A stretch of DNA of 64,000 bases from Musa acuminata AAA Group. Taxonomy: Eukaryota > Streptophyta > Magnoliopsida > Zingiberales > Musaceae. Below the pieces are notes generated by a model that saw only the letters and a list, made by a program, of their open reading frames with translations, searched no databases and was not told the DNA's origin. Location of the stretch: the NCBI RefSeq assembly GCF_036884655.1, contig NC_088331.1, positions 12,595,001 to 12,659,000 on the forward strand. The letters are read 5' to 3'. The position numbers and the translations under genes were made by a program. Below are positions 54,087-64,000 of this stretch, one piece after another; the stretch's first letter is position 1, and each line of letters opens with the position of its first letter.

Positions 54087-55739
54087 TGTTGAATCTCGGA
54101 TTTTGATGATGAAACTAATTGATTGTATTTAGATGTTTAACAGCATTTTGAGTGATGCAGGTCTACTCGATCAGGATTAGATAGTTAACGCAAGAGAAAT
54201 TGACGTTGCGCCGGAGATCACATTAGGATATTGGATGGCAGAAGGCTTCGGATGTTGGGCATCGGGCCAAGAGCGGAATTACGCCAAGGATATCGGGGTT
54301 GCGGAGGTCAACCGCCAATTGGGTAACAAGCCGCAAGAGAGGATGATGCGCTGAAGAATCGGACGAAGCACCAACCAATGAAGTGTCGGGCAACAGAATG
54401 TCAATTCGCGTTGTAATAATTGTCTAGATCGGAGTAGATTTTTGGCTTGTGTGTGCAGGATTAACTACGATAACGATGAAGACATAAAGCGAAACAAAGT
54501 ATCGGAGTCAAGCGCGAAGGATTTGTTGCGAGTTTGAGAGTTCGACGGAAGTCCGAAGGTTCGTCGGGAATGCTGCCGGAACTAGCCGAGAATGAGTAGG
54601 GAGCTTGCCGAAGGGTTTTTCGGAAGCTTGCCGGAAGGTTCATTGGAAGTTCGCGGAGCTTGCCGAGAAAGATCGGAGCTTACCGAAGAAGCTCGTTGGA
54701 ACTCGCCAAGATCAAATCGTGAAGTCTAGGAGCTTGCCGGGAGTCCGTAGAATGGTTTCCGAGAGTTCGTCGGAAGACCATCGGAAGTTCGCCGGAAGCT
54801 CGCTGGAAAAAGTCTTAACTTACGGACTTTGTAATAGCTTAGGAAATGTCTTTAAATTCAAAGTTAGCACATTAATTAGGGTTAGGATTAGGTGTTAATC
54901 CTATAACCCAAGTAGTGGCCAATTGGGCCCGAGTTCGGACTGGTTTGGGCCAAGTTTGGAGCCCAACCAGTGAGCAGAAATAGTGTAGGCGGTGGCACCG
55001 CCTAGAACCCGAGAACCAAGCAGTGGCACCGCTTGGCTGGGCGGTGGCACTGCCTAGAACCCGAGAACCAAGCAGTGGCACCGCTTGGCTGGGCGGTGGC
55101 ACCGCCAGTACACTGTCAGTGTCAGACACTGACAGGCAGTGGCACCGCCACTAACAGGCAGTGGCACCGCCAACATCGGGAACCAAAGAGAATTCAAATT
55201 TTGGAGCCCAAATTTGAATCCTCTTGAGGCCTATAAATACCCCTCAATTCTCAGCTGAGATTACAACTTTTTTAGAAGCAATTGATTGAGAGAAAGGTCT
55301 TAGAAAAGTCTTAGCAAGTCTTGTTTTCAATTTGCTAGAGTGTTCACCTCCTTCTTTCTTGCTGAAAATTTGTAAAAGTGTGAACCGCTTGTAAAAGGTT
55401 GTAAGAGGGGTATTTGCCCTTCCCCTTCAAGAGAATTCCTAGTGGAAGGTGGGAGCCTCATCGAAGAGGGCCTCGCAAGTGGATGTAGGTCATTTGACCG
55501 AACCACTTTAAAATTGGCGTGATCTCTGGTTTGCATTTTCTTATTACTATTTACATTACTACAAACCTTCTTACGTGCTTTATTTCCTCATTACCTTTGC
55601 TGCATACCTTTACGAACACGCGTTCAAGTTTAGCTTTTCAAGTTCGATTTTTATCGTTTCAAAAGATTTGTCAAAACTAAAATTTTAATCCGCTGCACTA
55701 ATTCACCCCCCCCCTCTTAGTGCCGCTCCGATCCTAACA
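54087..55739 (+). repeat. A5 3' LTR
   Basis: 1653 bp, TGTTGAATCTC to TCCTAACA, with GGCGGTGGCACCGCC repeats (about 54985-55175), a TATAAATA box at 55232-55239 and a 9-base C tract. No minisatellite. The sequence is clearly diverged from A1-A3. Confidence 0.88.
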
Positions 55740-56806
55740 GAAAAGGTAGGCAACTCTTATCGATCACAACTCCTTGTGGTTCTTGTTCTGTTCAGCCTCC
55801 GAATCATCATGGCCTCGAGGGACTCGACTAACCATGATATTCAGTTAAGTCATCACCATCGTTATAAGATGAGTTTGATTCGATGATATACCCTCGTTGG
55901 ACTCGACCAAGCATACCACCTCCTTAGGTCACCAGTGACATCTTTATATTATTGGAAAGATCTCGAATCACAATATAGGTGAGCTTCGAGGGACTCAACC
56001 AACTCAACCTACATTAGGAATCGATTTCTCCCTATAACGACAGAAGGCCATGTGGGTCAATCTAATTGTCCCACGTTTACCGATTTAATATTATCGAGAG
56101 AGGGGATTTTGATTTGGTCTCATAATATGATATGTCACACACATATATATTTAATATATATCTACATTGCATACAAATATATATACATATCTAGTAGGTG
56201 TATAGTCAATCATACATCATATGAGCAATCACACCAGATGATCATGGACTACAATATAATGTGATTAAGCCCGAGCCAATGGGCCCAATCACTCACATCA
56301 TGATCTATGTGTGTATTGGCACATCCATGCCTTATGATCGTCCATCTCATCCTCATCGGTTCCATTGGTATCTCGGAGCATCTTCATGCACGCGATCGTC
56401 CGTCTCGACCTCGTGGTTCTTATTGTCACCTCCACGCTCTCATCACCCCTCTTCATGTAATTACAACATAGTTACAAGTACGCAAACCTGACAGTAAACA
56501 AAAAAAATTGGAGGCTTACAGGTCCCTATAATAATAATAATCACATCACATGTATACACACATCACATGATCCATGATCATTCGTTCATATTACACATCA
56601 CTATATATGACTACTAGATAATAATAATTAATTAAATTATTTAATTAATTATATATAGTATTTTGGAAACCCTAGCAAAGGGTGCCCCATATGACAGGTA
56701 GTCCCTTATACGGCTAAGAAACCCTAGCCACTAAGGACTCCCTTGCAGCTAAAAATCCTAGGCCATAGAGCTGCCTTATGTGGCTAGGAAGCCCTAGCTA
56801 TCAAAG
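55740..56806. other. Unclassified intergenic DNA
   Basis: I recognise no gene or element boundary. The left part has repeated CTCGAGGGACTCGAC-like words; the middle has AT microsatellite tracts (about 56140-56190 and 56600-56660). From about 56665 there are AACCCTAGC-like words that continue after Z1 at 62132, so that portion is the host of Z1 (probably W). ORFs are short and unconvincing. Confidence 0.5.
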
Positions 56807-57200
56807 TGTTAGAACCCTTGCAGATTCTAAACTTGGGGTTGATCTCTTTAGGGGATCGGCCTCCTTGGAACTCTATAGGGGTTCCTCCCTCCAAGTTGCT
56901 GCTCAAAGGCTACATAAAAGATTCATCTATTGCTTAAGAAAAGAGAAGGAATACATGGCTATTTATAGGGCTTCTAAACCCTAACTCCTAATAGGACTCC
57001 TACTTAAGACTCTTACTTCTAACCAACTCCTAATAGGACTCCTAGTCAAGACTCCTATTCCCTTACAACTCCTAATTCTTCTCTAAGAAAACACCTCCTA
57101 ACATAATGTCCCTCTCAATTAGGACTCTCCTAGCTAGAGTCCTAACAGTTTTACATAAATGTCCCTCTCAATTAGGACTCTCCAAGATAGAGTCCTAACA
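56807..57200 (-). repeat. Z1 3' LTR
   Basis: 394 bp. Two 36-bp terminal units (57112-57147 and 57165-57200), each an AGGACTCT/AGAGTCCT inverted repeat ending CCTAACA. CTATTTATAGG near 56959-56969 is a TATA box on the minus strand. Confidence 0.92.
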
Positions 57201-57214
57201 GACCCGCCCTCTTC
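57201..57214 (-). promoter_or_regulatory. Z1 polypurine tract
   Basis: On the minus strand GAAGAGGGCGGGTC abuts the LTR, a form typical of plant gypsy elements. Confidence 0.88.
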
Positions 57215-57691
57215 AAATCAGCCTTGTCCTCGAGGCTGATGATTCGTGAATTCTGGGAATTTGATCTTCAAGTCGTCATAGTTCTCCCAAGTGGCATCTT
57301 CTATTGGTAGGTTCGCCCACTGTATTAGCCCTTCATTAGTGGGTCGTAGTCATCGAGTCACGATCCGTCGATCAATAATGGCACTTGGTTGGGTCTGGAG
57401 TTCGCTTTGGGTAGTCATATTTGGTGGGTGGCTTTGGGCTGTCTCTAAGCACCTGTTTAAAACTTTCGTCTGGCTGTTGGTTTGTGGGTGATATGTCGTA
57501 CTCCTTTTCAATTTAGTACCCTGCATATGGAATAACTTTGTCCAAAATCTGCTCTTGAAGATGCAAGTAGAATTTGTCACAAGCACAATGCGTCCCTTAT
57601 AGGATAATTCTTTTGAGTCCCGATTGTATTGAGCCACGGAGCTTGGTGCTTCCTTTAATTTTTTTTTTTTTTTTATCTTACTGGTCTCCAA
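57215..57691 (-). pseudogene. Z1 integrase and chromodomain remnants
   Basis: Integrase is reduced to a short piece around FWTKLFHMQGTKL and YHPQTNSQTKVLNRCLE. The aspartate of the usual SDRD motif and the glutamate of TEV are changed (LVTNST, TKV), so the DDE triad is gone. Near the element end the minus strand reads QWANLPIEDATWENYDDL, a chromodomain-like segment. The HHCC domain and most of the core are deleted. Confidence 0.78.
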
Positions 57692-57775
57692 ATCTTCCTA
57701 TCATTCCATCTTAATATCCTCAAGGAAGTCACTGGTTGGAAGTAAAACGACCGAAAATTCAGCTTGCTCAAGTAG

Positions 57776-58207
57776 CTACGAAAGCCCATCTGCAACAATA
57801 TTCTCTTTCCACCTTTTGTAAGTTATTTCATAATCAAATCCAAGAAGTTTTGTTACCCATTTTCGCTGCTCGGGGGAAGATATCTTCTGCTCTAAGAGAT
57901 ATTTTAGGCTTTTATGGTCGGTCTTGATTTGAAAGTATCGTCTGATCAAGTACGATCTCCACCTCGTTGCTGCGTGCATAATGGCGAGCATCTCCTTATC
58001 ATATGTTAACATGTTTTGATAGGGGGGAGACAATGTCTTGCTAATGTATATGAGTGGTCGACCATCTTGCATGAGAATGTCTCCCATTCTGTCTCCAGAT
58101 GCATCGACCTTAATGATGAAGGGTCGGTTGAAATATGGTAGCGTTAGCACCGGTGTCGTCGTTATGGCTGCCTTAAGTTTGTCGAAGGTAGTGGAGGCTC
58201 TGTCCGA
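57776..58207 (-). pseudogene. Z1 RNase H remnant
   Basis: Open for 124 codons in the gag-pol frame. Motifs [34 protein letters not shown] and NIVADGLS are present, including the acidic catalytic positions. A TAA at about 58211-58213 separates it from RT, and a TAG after ADGLS closes it. Confidence 0.85.
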
Positions 58208-60460
58208 CCATTAGAAGACATCTTTTTCTAGTAAGGAAGTAAGTGGTACACTGATCTTTCCATAGTTTTTCACGAACTTACGGTAGTAGCCTATTAAACC
58301 CAAAAAGCCATGTAGCAATTTTATGTTCCTCGGGGTAGGCCAGTTTTGCATTGCTTCAATTTTGAAGGGGTCCACCGTCACACCTTCCTCGAATATGATA
58401 TGCCCAAGATATTTCACCTTTTGTTGAAGAAAGTAAAAATTCGTAGTGGTCGTTGTGTGTTCGAAAGGCGGTTTTCGGTATGACTTCTTTATACACTTGT
58501 ATTTGATAATACCTGGATCGAAGGTCCAGCTTTGTGAAGATTTGTGCTCCCTTTCATCTAGCAATTCATCTGCTATTGGAATAAGGTATTTGTTCTTGAT
58601 GGTTATGCCATTGAGAGCTCGGTAATCAACGCATATTCGCCATGTTTCGTCCTTCTTGTGTACAAGTAGCACCGGTGAAAAGTAAAGGTTGCAACTTGGC
58701 CGAATAACTCCTGTTTCAAGCATCTCTTTTAAAATCCTTTCTATTTCATCATTCTGGAGATGTAGATACCAATATGGCTGAGTATTTGCTGAAGATTTGA
58801 CTGGAAAAATCATTATATAATGATCATGCCGACGACTAAGAGGTAGGTTGTGCGGCTCATCAAATATATCTGAAAATTTAGCAAGCAAAGGAAATAGGTT
58901 TGGAACTTCAAATTCTATTGGCTCTCCTTTAATTTGCTGCTCAAGTTGTACCAAAAAGCCCCTGCATGCTTTATGCAAAACCTTCTCCATTTGTTGTGTG
59001 CAAATCATCGTTACGTCGCCCTCACGTTTCCCATGCAGTATCACCTGTTTCTCCTTACTGTAAAATTTTATAAATAGTTGCATAAAATTCCATGAAATAT
59101 CACCTAATGTCATCAACCATTTAATTCTGAGTATGGCCTCATGATCATCAAGAGGGAGGAGGAAGAAATCTGCAATTATCTCTTGGTCCTGCAGCAACAG
59201 TTTCACTTGCGGGCACCTATGATCACACTTCAAAATCCGTCCGTTGGCGACCTTAACGACAAACCTGCTGCAATTCTCAATATGTAAGTTCATATGGACA
59301 GCAACCTTACTATTTAGGAAGTTATTAGTGCTGCCCGTGTCGATGAGAACAGTGATCGGTTGTTGTTTGAGAAGGCCTCCAACTTTCATCGTTTGCGGGT
59401 TTGAGTAGCCAACTAGTGTATGTACCGTAACTTCGGTCGATTGTGGCTCTTCTTCTGCATCATTTTCTTCATGTTCAAGGCTCTCTTCTGAATGTTCAAT
59501 AACCTCTTCTTCTATCAGTTCAATCATAAGAAGTCCTCCTTTACTACAGTGATGCTCACGGCTCCACGGCTCGTCACAATTCCAACATAACCCCTTCGCA
59601 TATCGCTCCCGAAGCTCTTCTCTTATTAACCTCTTTGGTGTAGAGACTTGGTCAATAGTAGGGGGGGCTGAGGGCTTCAATATTACTGGTTGAGGAGCGA
59701 CCCTAGTCCTCTGAGCTTCATGGTTCAATTGCTCCTCTTGATGTCGTGCGAAAGAGATGGCTGCCATAAGCGTATACGGTTGTCGCGCTTTAACGTCTCC
59801 TCGGATCTCCGGCTTCAAGCCCTTAATGAAGGTCGTCAATAGCTGTTTTTGAGACCAATCATGAGTTTGATTAGATAACCTTTCAAACCTGATTTGGTAC
59901 TCCTGAATGGTAGAGGATTGTCGGATCTTTGCTAGTTGTCCATCAATATTCTCGTAATCGGTTGGTCTGAAGCGGATCAGCAATCCTTCTTTGAATTGTT
60001 GCCATTAAAGGACTCTATAAGTATGATCAAACTAGTCAAACCACTGTATAGCATCCCTTTCAAGATGTATAGCTACAATTTTCACCATAGATGCATCCAC
60101 GGTTTTGTGGTACTGAAAATATCGCTCCGCGCGCGAGATCCAACCAATCGGGTCTCCTTCTTCCCATCTAGGGAAGTCCACTCTCATGCATGGATAGTTG
60201 GGTTCAGTCATAGAGCCTCCCCTCCCTTGGAACTCATCTCTTCGAGCCTGGTGTGATTGGGCAAAGCTCTCTTCGTAATATGATTTTTTCGGGCTTAGTG
60301 GTCGGCCCAATCTGAGTTCGGTAAAGAGCGTCTGAATCTTATCCTCCATTCGTGCCTCCAAGGTTTCGAATTTAGCATTGATTGCCTCCTTAGATGCCAT
60401 ATTATATGCCTCCAAATCTATGATGTTAAGATCTCTCTTTTGTTGTCAGGTTAAAGGCAT
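58208..60460 (-). pseudogene. Z1 gag-protease-RT polyprotein, broken
   Basis: One frame for gag, protease and RT. The gag N-terminus (to 60032) includes MRVDFPRWEEGDPIGWISRA and ends at TAG in WFD*F; a TAA follows about 36 bases later. A 590-codon open stretch (58211-59983) then has the rest of gag, a CCHC-like knuckle (CWNCDEPWSREHHC, residues 133-146), protease (VLIDTGSTNNF, D215) and the RT start (LLVHKKDETWRICVDYRALNG). At about residue 478 the frame shifts. The RT palm with YxDD is deleted before [13 protein letters not shown] and the RT thumb (LHGFLGLIGYYRKFV). It cannot make active RT. The ATG at 60460 is followed by a TGA at codon 5, so translation would need a later Met, for example at 60415. 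Confidence 0.88.
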
Positions 60461-61718
60461 GTATAGTTGAGAGAAGTGATGGTCGAAAGGATTGGTGGAT
60501 CGATGGATGTAGGCTACAATTTAGGCTTGTTTTGTGGCTGTTTTGGGTGCAGTTTGAGGGTGTGGTTTAGTGGAGTTTTAGGGCTATAGATGAATGTTTT
60601 GGATCTATGGTAGATGGTAGCAAAGATTTGATAGAAATCAGTGAAAGTTGCAGCAAGTATGTGCTGTCTTGTAAGAGTAGAATTGTCATCGAAGAAACAA
60701 CGGTTTCTCAACGTAATTTTCACCAAAAACATGAGAGAATTGAGGGAATTGATAGAAAAATCACAGTTTATATGACAGCAAGGATATCTAATTTAATTAA
60801 GAAAATTTTGGCAGTATAACAGCAAGGAAATTGGTGCAAGTTGTGATTGTAGAATTCTCGTCGAAAAATTTCAGCGGGTTTCGACGAAAATTTCCAGCAA
60901 CATAAAATCGTTTTTAGAGATAAATTTCTTAATAGATCAATCTTAGATGGAAGCCAAGATGATCTATGAATTGTATAAGAAATTTCATTAAAAAAATATT
61001 ACAAATAGATGGGTTAAGGCAACAATATGCGGCTAAAATTTTCTGCAGCACAGATTTTTAGGTATAGCAGATTGGACGTAAAAGATCAGTGGTTTATATT
61101 AAGAATTTTTTGATGAAACCAAAGGGAAATCTACTGTTAGGAAGTGTCAAAGCTATCATAAAAATTTCCTAGAGATTTGGATAGAAACAATATAGTATCA
61201 AGATCAAACAAACAGTGCTATGCGGCTGAAATTTTACAGTGCAGATTTTCAAGTATAGCAGATTTGACATAAAAGATCAATAGTTTATATTGAGAATTTT
61301 TTGAAAAAACTAAAGGGAAATCTGCTGTTAGGAAGTGTCAAAGATGTCATAAAAATTTCATAAAAATTTGGATAGAAAAAGTATAGTAGCAAGATCAAAC
61401 AAATGGTACTATGCGGTTGGAATTCTGCAATGTATCTTTCGTCGTAGAGATGAAAACTTTGTGACGAAAGGTTTATGCAGCAATATAGGAATAGTTTTTT
61501 ATTTTGGATTTTCGAATAAGGATAACTAAATTGCAGCAGCAGTAAGGTAGGAAACCAGAACCTGTTACAATTCACGGGCAGATCAAAGGATGATCCGCGG
61601 TGGTGGAGATGATGGTGGAATTCAGCGACGATCTTTTAAGCAATTGTGGGAATTGCTTTGGGCGGTTGTGGAGGGCTGATGGATGGCAGTGGAAGGGCAG
61701 CGAGATACCAAGAACGCT
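60461..61718 (-). other. Z1 5' leader
   Basis: 1.26 kb of noncoding leader between primer site and gag. It contains internally repeated segments (AGATTTTCAAGTATAGCAGA-like and GGAAATCTGCTGTTAGGAAG-like, at about 61030-61160 and 61240-61350). Short ORFs only. Confidence 0.72.
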
Positions 61719-61730
61719 GCTCTGATACTA
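61719..61730 (-). promoter_or_regulatory. Z1 primer-binding site
   Basis: GCTCTGATACTA on the plus strand, one transition from the perfect tRNA-Met complement, two bases from the LTR. Confidence 0.88.
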
Positions 61731-61732
61731 GG

Positions 61733-62126
61733 TGTTAGAATCCTTGCAGATTCTAAACTTGGGGTTGATCTCTTTAGGGGATCGGACTCCTTGGAACTCT
61801 ATAGGGGTTCCTCCCTCCAAGTTGCTGCTCAAAGGCTGCAGAAAAGATTCATCTATTGCTTAAGAAAAGAGAAGGAATACATGGCTATTTATAGGGCTTC
61901 TAAACCCTAACTCCTAATAGGACTCCTAGTCAAGACTCTTACTTCTAACCAACTCCTAATAGGACTCCTAGTCAAGACTCATATTCCCTTACAACTCCTA
62001 ATTCTTCTCTAAGAAAACACCTCCTAACAGAATGTCCCTCTCAATTAGGACTCTTCTAGATAGAGTCCTAACAGTTTTACATGAATGTCCCTCTCAATTA
62101 GGACTCTCCAAGATAGAGTCCTAACA
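61733..62126 (-). repeat. Z1 5' LTR
   Basis: 394 bp, the same length as the 3' LTR, with two 36-bp terminal units at its outer end. The outer flank CAAAG completes the target duplication. Confidence 0.93.
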
Positions 62127-62735
62127 CAAAGGTGCCCCTTGTAGCCAAGAATCCCTAGCAGTAGGGGTTCTACCCTGCTTAGGCCAAGAGCAGCATGGCT
62201 GCTCTCGATCTATTACAGGTGGCTAGGCCAAGAGCTCCCTTAAAAGCTCTCAGCTAAAGTTGCAAGGGAGCTCTCGGCCAAAGCTACAAGCAGCCTTTGG
62301 CCAACCTATAGGGCAGCAATAGTTACTGTCCTTTTTTGCCCTTTTGCATCAACTATTTTAATGTTAAAAGACCTCCCTTAAACACCTCTCAACAGTAAGA
62401 AAAAGAGTGCAGTCCAGATTTCAAAACTATGACAAAAATCACAGCAATCACATAAAAATAATTCTACGCGATTCAACACAACACATGTCGTTTAAAAGCC
62501 AATCTTTCACACAAACAACCTGGCTTTGATGCTACTATTAGGAAATCTGGGTCAGTATCACATGCACAATAGAAGAACATAAAACAAAACTACAAATTTC
62601 CTATAGAAAAGGTTTCATCATCATGCGAAGATTAGTATGCAAAAATCGTAAAACCGAAAAACTATGTGTATATAAAAGATATGTTACCTAGGGAGATCGT
62701 ATTTCTTTGAAATCCTATAGATATATAGGAGAGAT
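62127..62735 (-). mobile_element. W: remnant of a further minus-strand LTR element
   Basis: 62132-62520 is noncoding and continues the sequence left of Z1. At 62523-62534 GCTTTGATGCTA looks like a decayed minus-strand tRNA-Met primer site (GCTCTGATACCA). TATTAGGAAATCTGGGTC at 62536 then looks like the start of an LTR (originally TGTTAGG). This LTR is cut at 62735 by V. No coding sequence is seen. Confidence 0.55.
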
Positions 62736-63131
62736 TGATAGGACCCTAGCAGGGTTGGGTCCTACTCAACCAAGAAGCAGCTAATAAAAACTCTGTGAGA
62801 TTATAATAAACCCCACCTAACTGCCTCTATCCTATAAAGAAGAGTGGCTAGGGTTTATATTTGGGTCTTTGAGCTTCCTAGCCACCGCCCCCCTTTTACT
62901 AGGTCGGTCGGCTAGGGTTGAAGGCAAAGGGGTAACTCACTTAGGAAGTAGCCCCTAGTGCTAGGGTTTGGAGCCCTATATAAGCATGTAGCCTCCATCT
63001 CTTTTAGAATAAGATCTATCTACAATTGCAGCCATTTAGCCGACATCTAGGAGGGTGGATCCCCTATAGCATTCCAACGGTTGATCCCCCTCAAAGATTA
63101 ATCTGAATAGAATTCCTTTGGTATTCTATCA
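62736..63131 (+). repeat. V 5' LTR
   Basis: 396 bp, TGATAGGACC to GGTATTCTATCA, with perfect 6-base terminal inverted repeats (TGATAG/CTATCA). TATATAAG box at 62977-62984. Left flank GAGAT (62731-62735) is the expected target copy; the other is beyond the window. Confidence 0.85.
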
Positions 63132-63133
63132 TC

Positions 63134-63145
63134 TGGTATCAGAGC
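63134..63145 (+). promoter_or_regulatory. V primer-binding site
   Basis: TGGTATCAGAGC two bases after the LTR, a perfect tRNA-Met match. Confidence 0.95.
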
Positions 63146-63665
63146 TACAATCTTGCTGCTTTTGCTGCCACCCCTGCCGCCCACCACCAGCTAAGCAATT
63201 CCCACAATTGCTCTTGACATTGCCATCTCCACTATCATCTTCTACCGTAGATCAAATCAATCTACTATCGTCACCTCCAATAGAATCATAGATATGGTAT
63301 TCTCATATCACCAATATCTTTTGCTATTGTAAATTTTTGTTCAAATACCAAGAAGTCTTTTTATCTATCCCATGCTACAAATTCCTTTTATCATAAAAGT
63401 TATCATCTTTGCGAATGAAGGATTGCTGTAGAAAATTTCAGCCGTATATTGTTGCCTTTAACCAATCTACTCGCTATCGTTTTTGAAAGAAATTTCTTAT
63501 ACGCTTTATAGATCGTCTTGGCTTCCATCTAAGATTGATCTATTGAGGAATTCATCTCTTGCTGCAAATTTTCTTCACAAACCATTGGAATTTTTTGACT
63601 AGAATTCTGCTCTTACATACACTAATCCACCAACCCTTTCGGCTACCACTTCTCTTAATTGATAC
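63146..63665 (+). other. V 5' leader
   Basis: About 520 bases of noncoding leader, related to the Z leaders (for example the TAAGCAATTCCCACAATTGC words) but shorter. No ORF. Confidence 0.7.
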
Positions 63666-64000
63666 ATACCTTCAACCTGACAACAAAAGAGAGATCTTAA
63701 CATTATAGATTTGGAGGCATATACTATGATATCTGAGGAGGCAATTAATACTAAATTCGAAGCCTTCAAGACGTGAATGGAGGATAAGATTCACTCTCTT
63801 TACTGAACTCAGTTTGGGTTGACCACCGAGCCCGAAGAAATCACATCAAAGAGAGAGCTTTGACCAAAGAGATGACTTCTAGGAGAGAGAGGTTCTATGA
63901 CCGATCCCTACTATCCATGCATAAGGGTGGACTTTCCTAGATGGGAAGGAGACCCGATTGGTTGGATCTCGCCTGCGGAGTGATGTTTTTGGTACGACAA
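63666..64000 (+). pseudogene. V gag, N-terminal part, broken, runs off the window
   Basis: Gypsy gag close to Z1: the initiation position is ATA instead of ATG, codon 5 is TGA as in Z1 and Z2, an Arg codon is TGA at 63774-63776, and a two-base deletion near 63790-63800 shifts the frame. Downstream, in another frame, CMRVDFPRW and GDPIGWIS are readable up to the window end. V is not a functional gag. Confidence 0.82.

Larger units (their letters stand above)
50774..55739 (+). mobile_element. A5: 3' half of a family A element
   Basis: Starts within gag, then has an AT-rich tail, a purine tract (54075-54086, ACAAAGGGGGAGAT type) and a 3' LTR (54087-55739). Its 5' LTR and most of gag are gone. 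It is joined tail-on to the truncated A4 LTR. Confidence 0.85.
56807..62126 (-). mobile_element. Z1: complete but defective chromovirus
   Basis: A 5320-bp minus-strand Ty3/gypsy element with two 394-bp LTRs, flanked by CAAAG at 56802-56806 and 62127-62131. It contains gag, zinc knuckle, protease, partial RT, RNase H, an integrase remnant and a chromodomain remnant in one frame broken by stops and deletions. The LTRs differ at roughly 11 of 394 positions. The Cys-Asp-type knuckle and single gag-pol frame suggest the Reina-like end of the chromoviruses. Confidence 0.92.
62736..64000 (+). mobile_element. V: gypsy chromovirus, 5' end only
   Basis: LTR, primer site, leader and gag start in plus orientation, inserted in the W LTR. 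It is related to Z but has different LTR termini (TGATAG against TGTTAG). The rest of the element is outside the window. Confidence 0.82.

Overview
The window is eukaryotic nuclear DNA from a flowering plant and consists of nested LTR retrotransposons. I see no host gene, tRNA, rRNA, operon or CRISPR array. The plant signs are: primer-binding sites matching the 3' end of plant initiator tRNA-Met (TGGTATCAGAGC) beside six or more LTR ends; copia-type gag proteins with CCHC knuckles and Sirevirus-like purine tracts; and Ty3/gypsy chromovirus pol with chromodomain remnants. A large monocot genome would fit, but I cannot name the species.

Names used here. A = Sirevirus-like (Ty1/copia) elements with long LTRs, gag and sometimes a second ORF, but no pol. 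Z and V = small gypsy chromoviruses with LTRs of about 0.4 kb. G = a Tekay/Del-like chromovirus with 3.1 kb LTRs. X = an element with 446-bp LTRs and no recognisable coding sequence. Y and W = fragments.

Layout. 1-16613: A1 (+), with A2 (-, 1344-10532) inserted in its gag. 16614-19589: Z3 inside Z2 inside Z4 (all -). 19590-20354: Y 5' end (+). 20355-22469: X1 (+). 22470-23155 and 41268-43836: X2 (-), split by G (23156-41267, +), whose 3' LTR is itself split by A3 (31775-40323, +). 43837-50776: A4 (-), joined at an aberrant junction to A5 (+, to 55739). 55740-56806: unclassified. 56807-62126: Z1 (-), complete with both LTRs and target duplications. 62127-62735: W remnant (-). 62736-64000: start of V (+), running off the end.

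Target-site duplications support four insertions: A2 (GGGAT), Z1 (CAAAG), G (CTACG/CTATG) and A3 (GAAAT/TAAAT). On the left the order of arrival reads Z4, Z2, Z3, A1, A2. On the right it reads Z4, Y, X1, X2, G, A3.

The most notable content is family A. A2 has two intact ORFs: a 526-aa gag that stops where a Sirevirus protease would begin, and a 371-aa protein resembling plant 'envelope-like / putative plant transposon protein' ORFs. It has no protease, integrase or reverse transcriptase, yet its LTRs are almost identical, so it moved recently and must have borrowed its enzymes. A3 looks like a mosaic of two A subfamilies. The G and Z1 copies have both lost their reverse-transcriptase active site, so no element in the window can supply pol.
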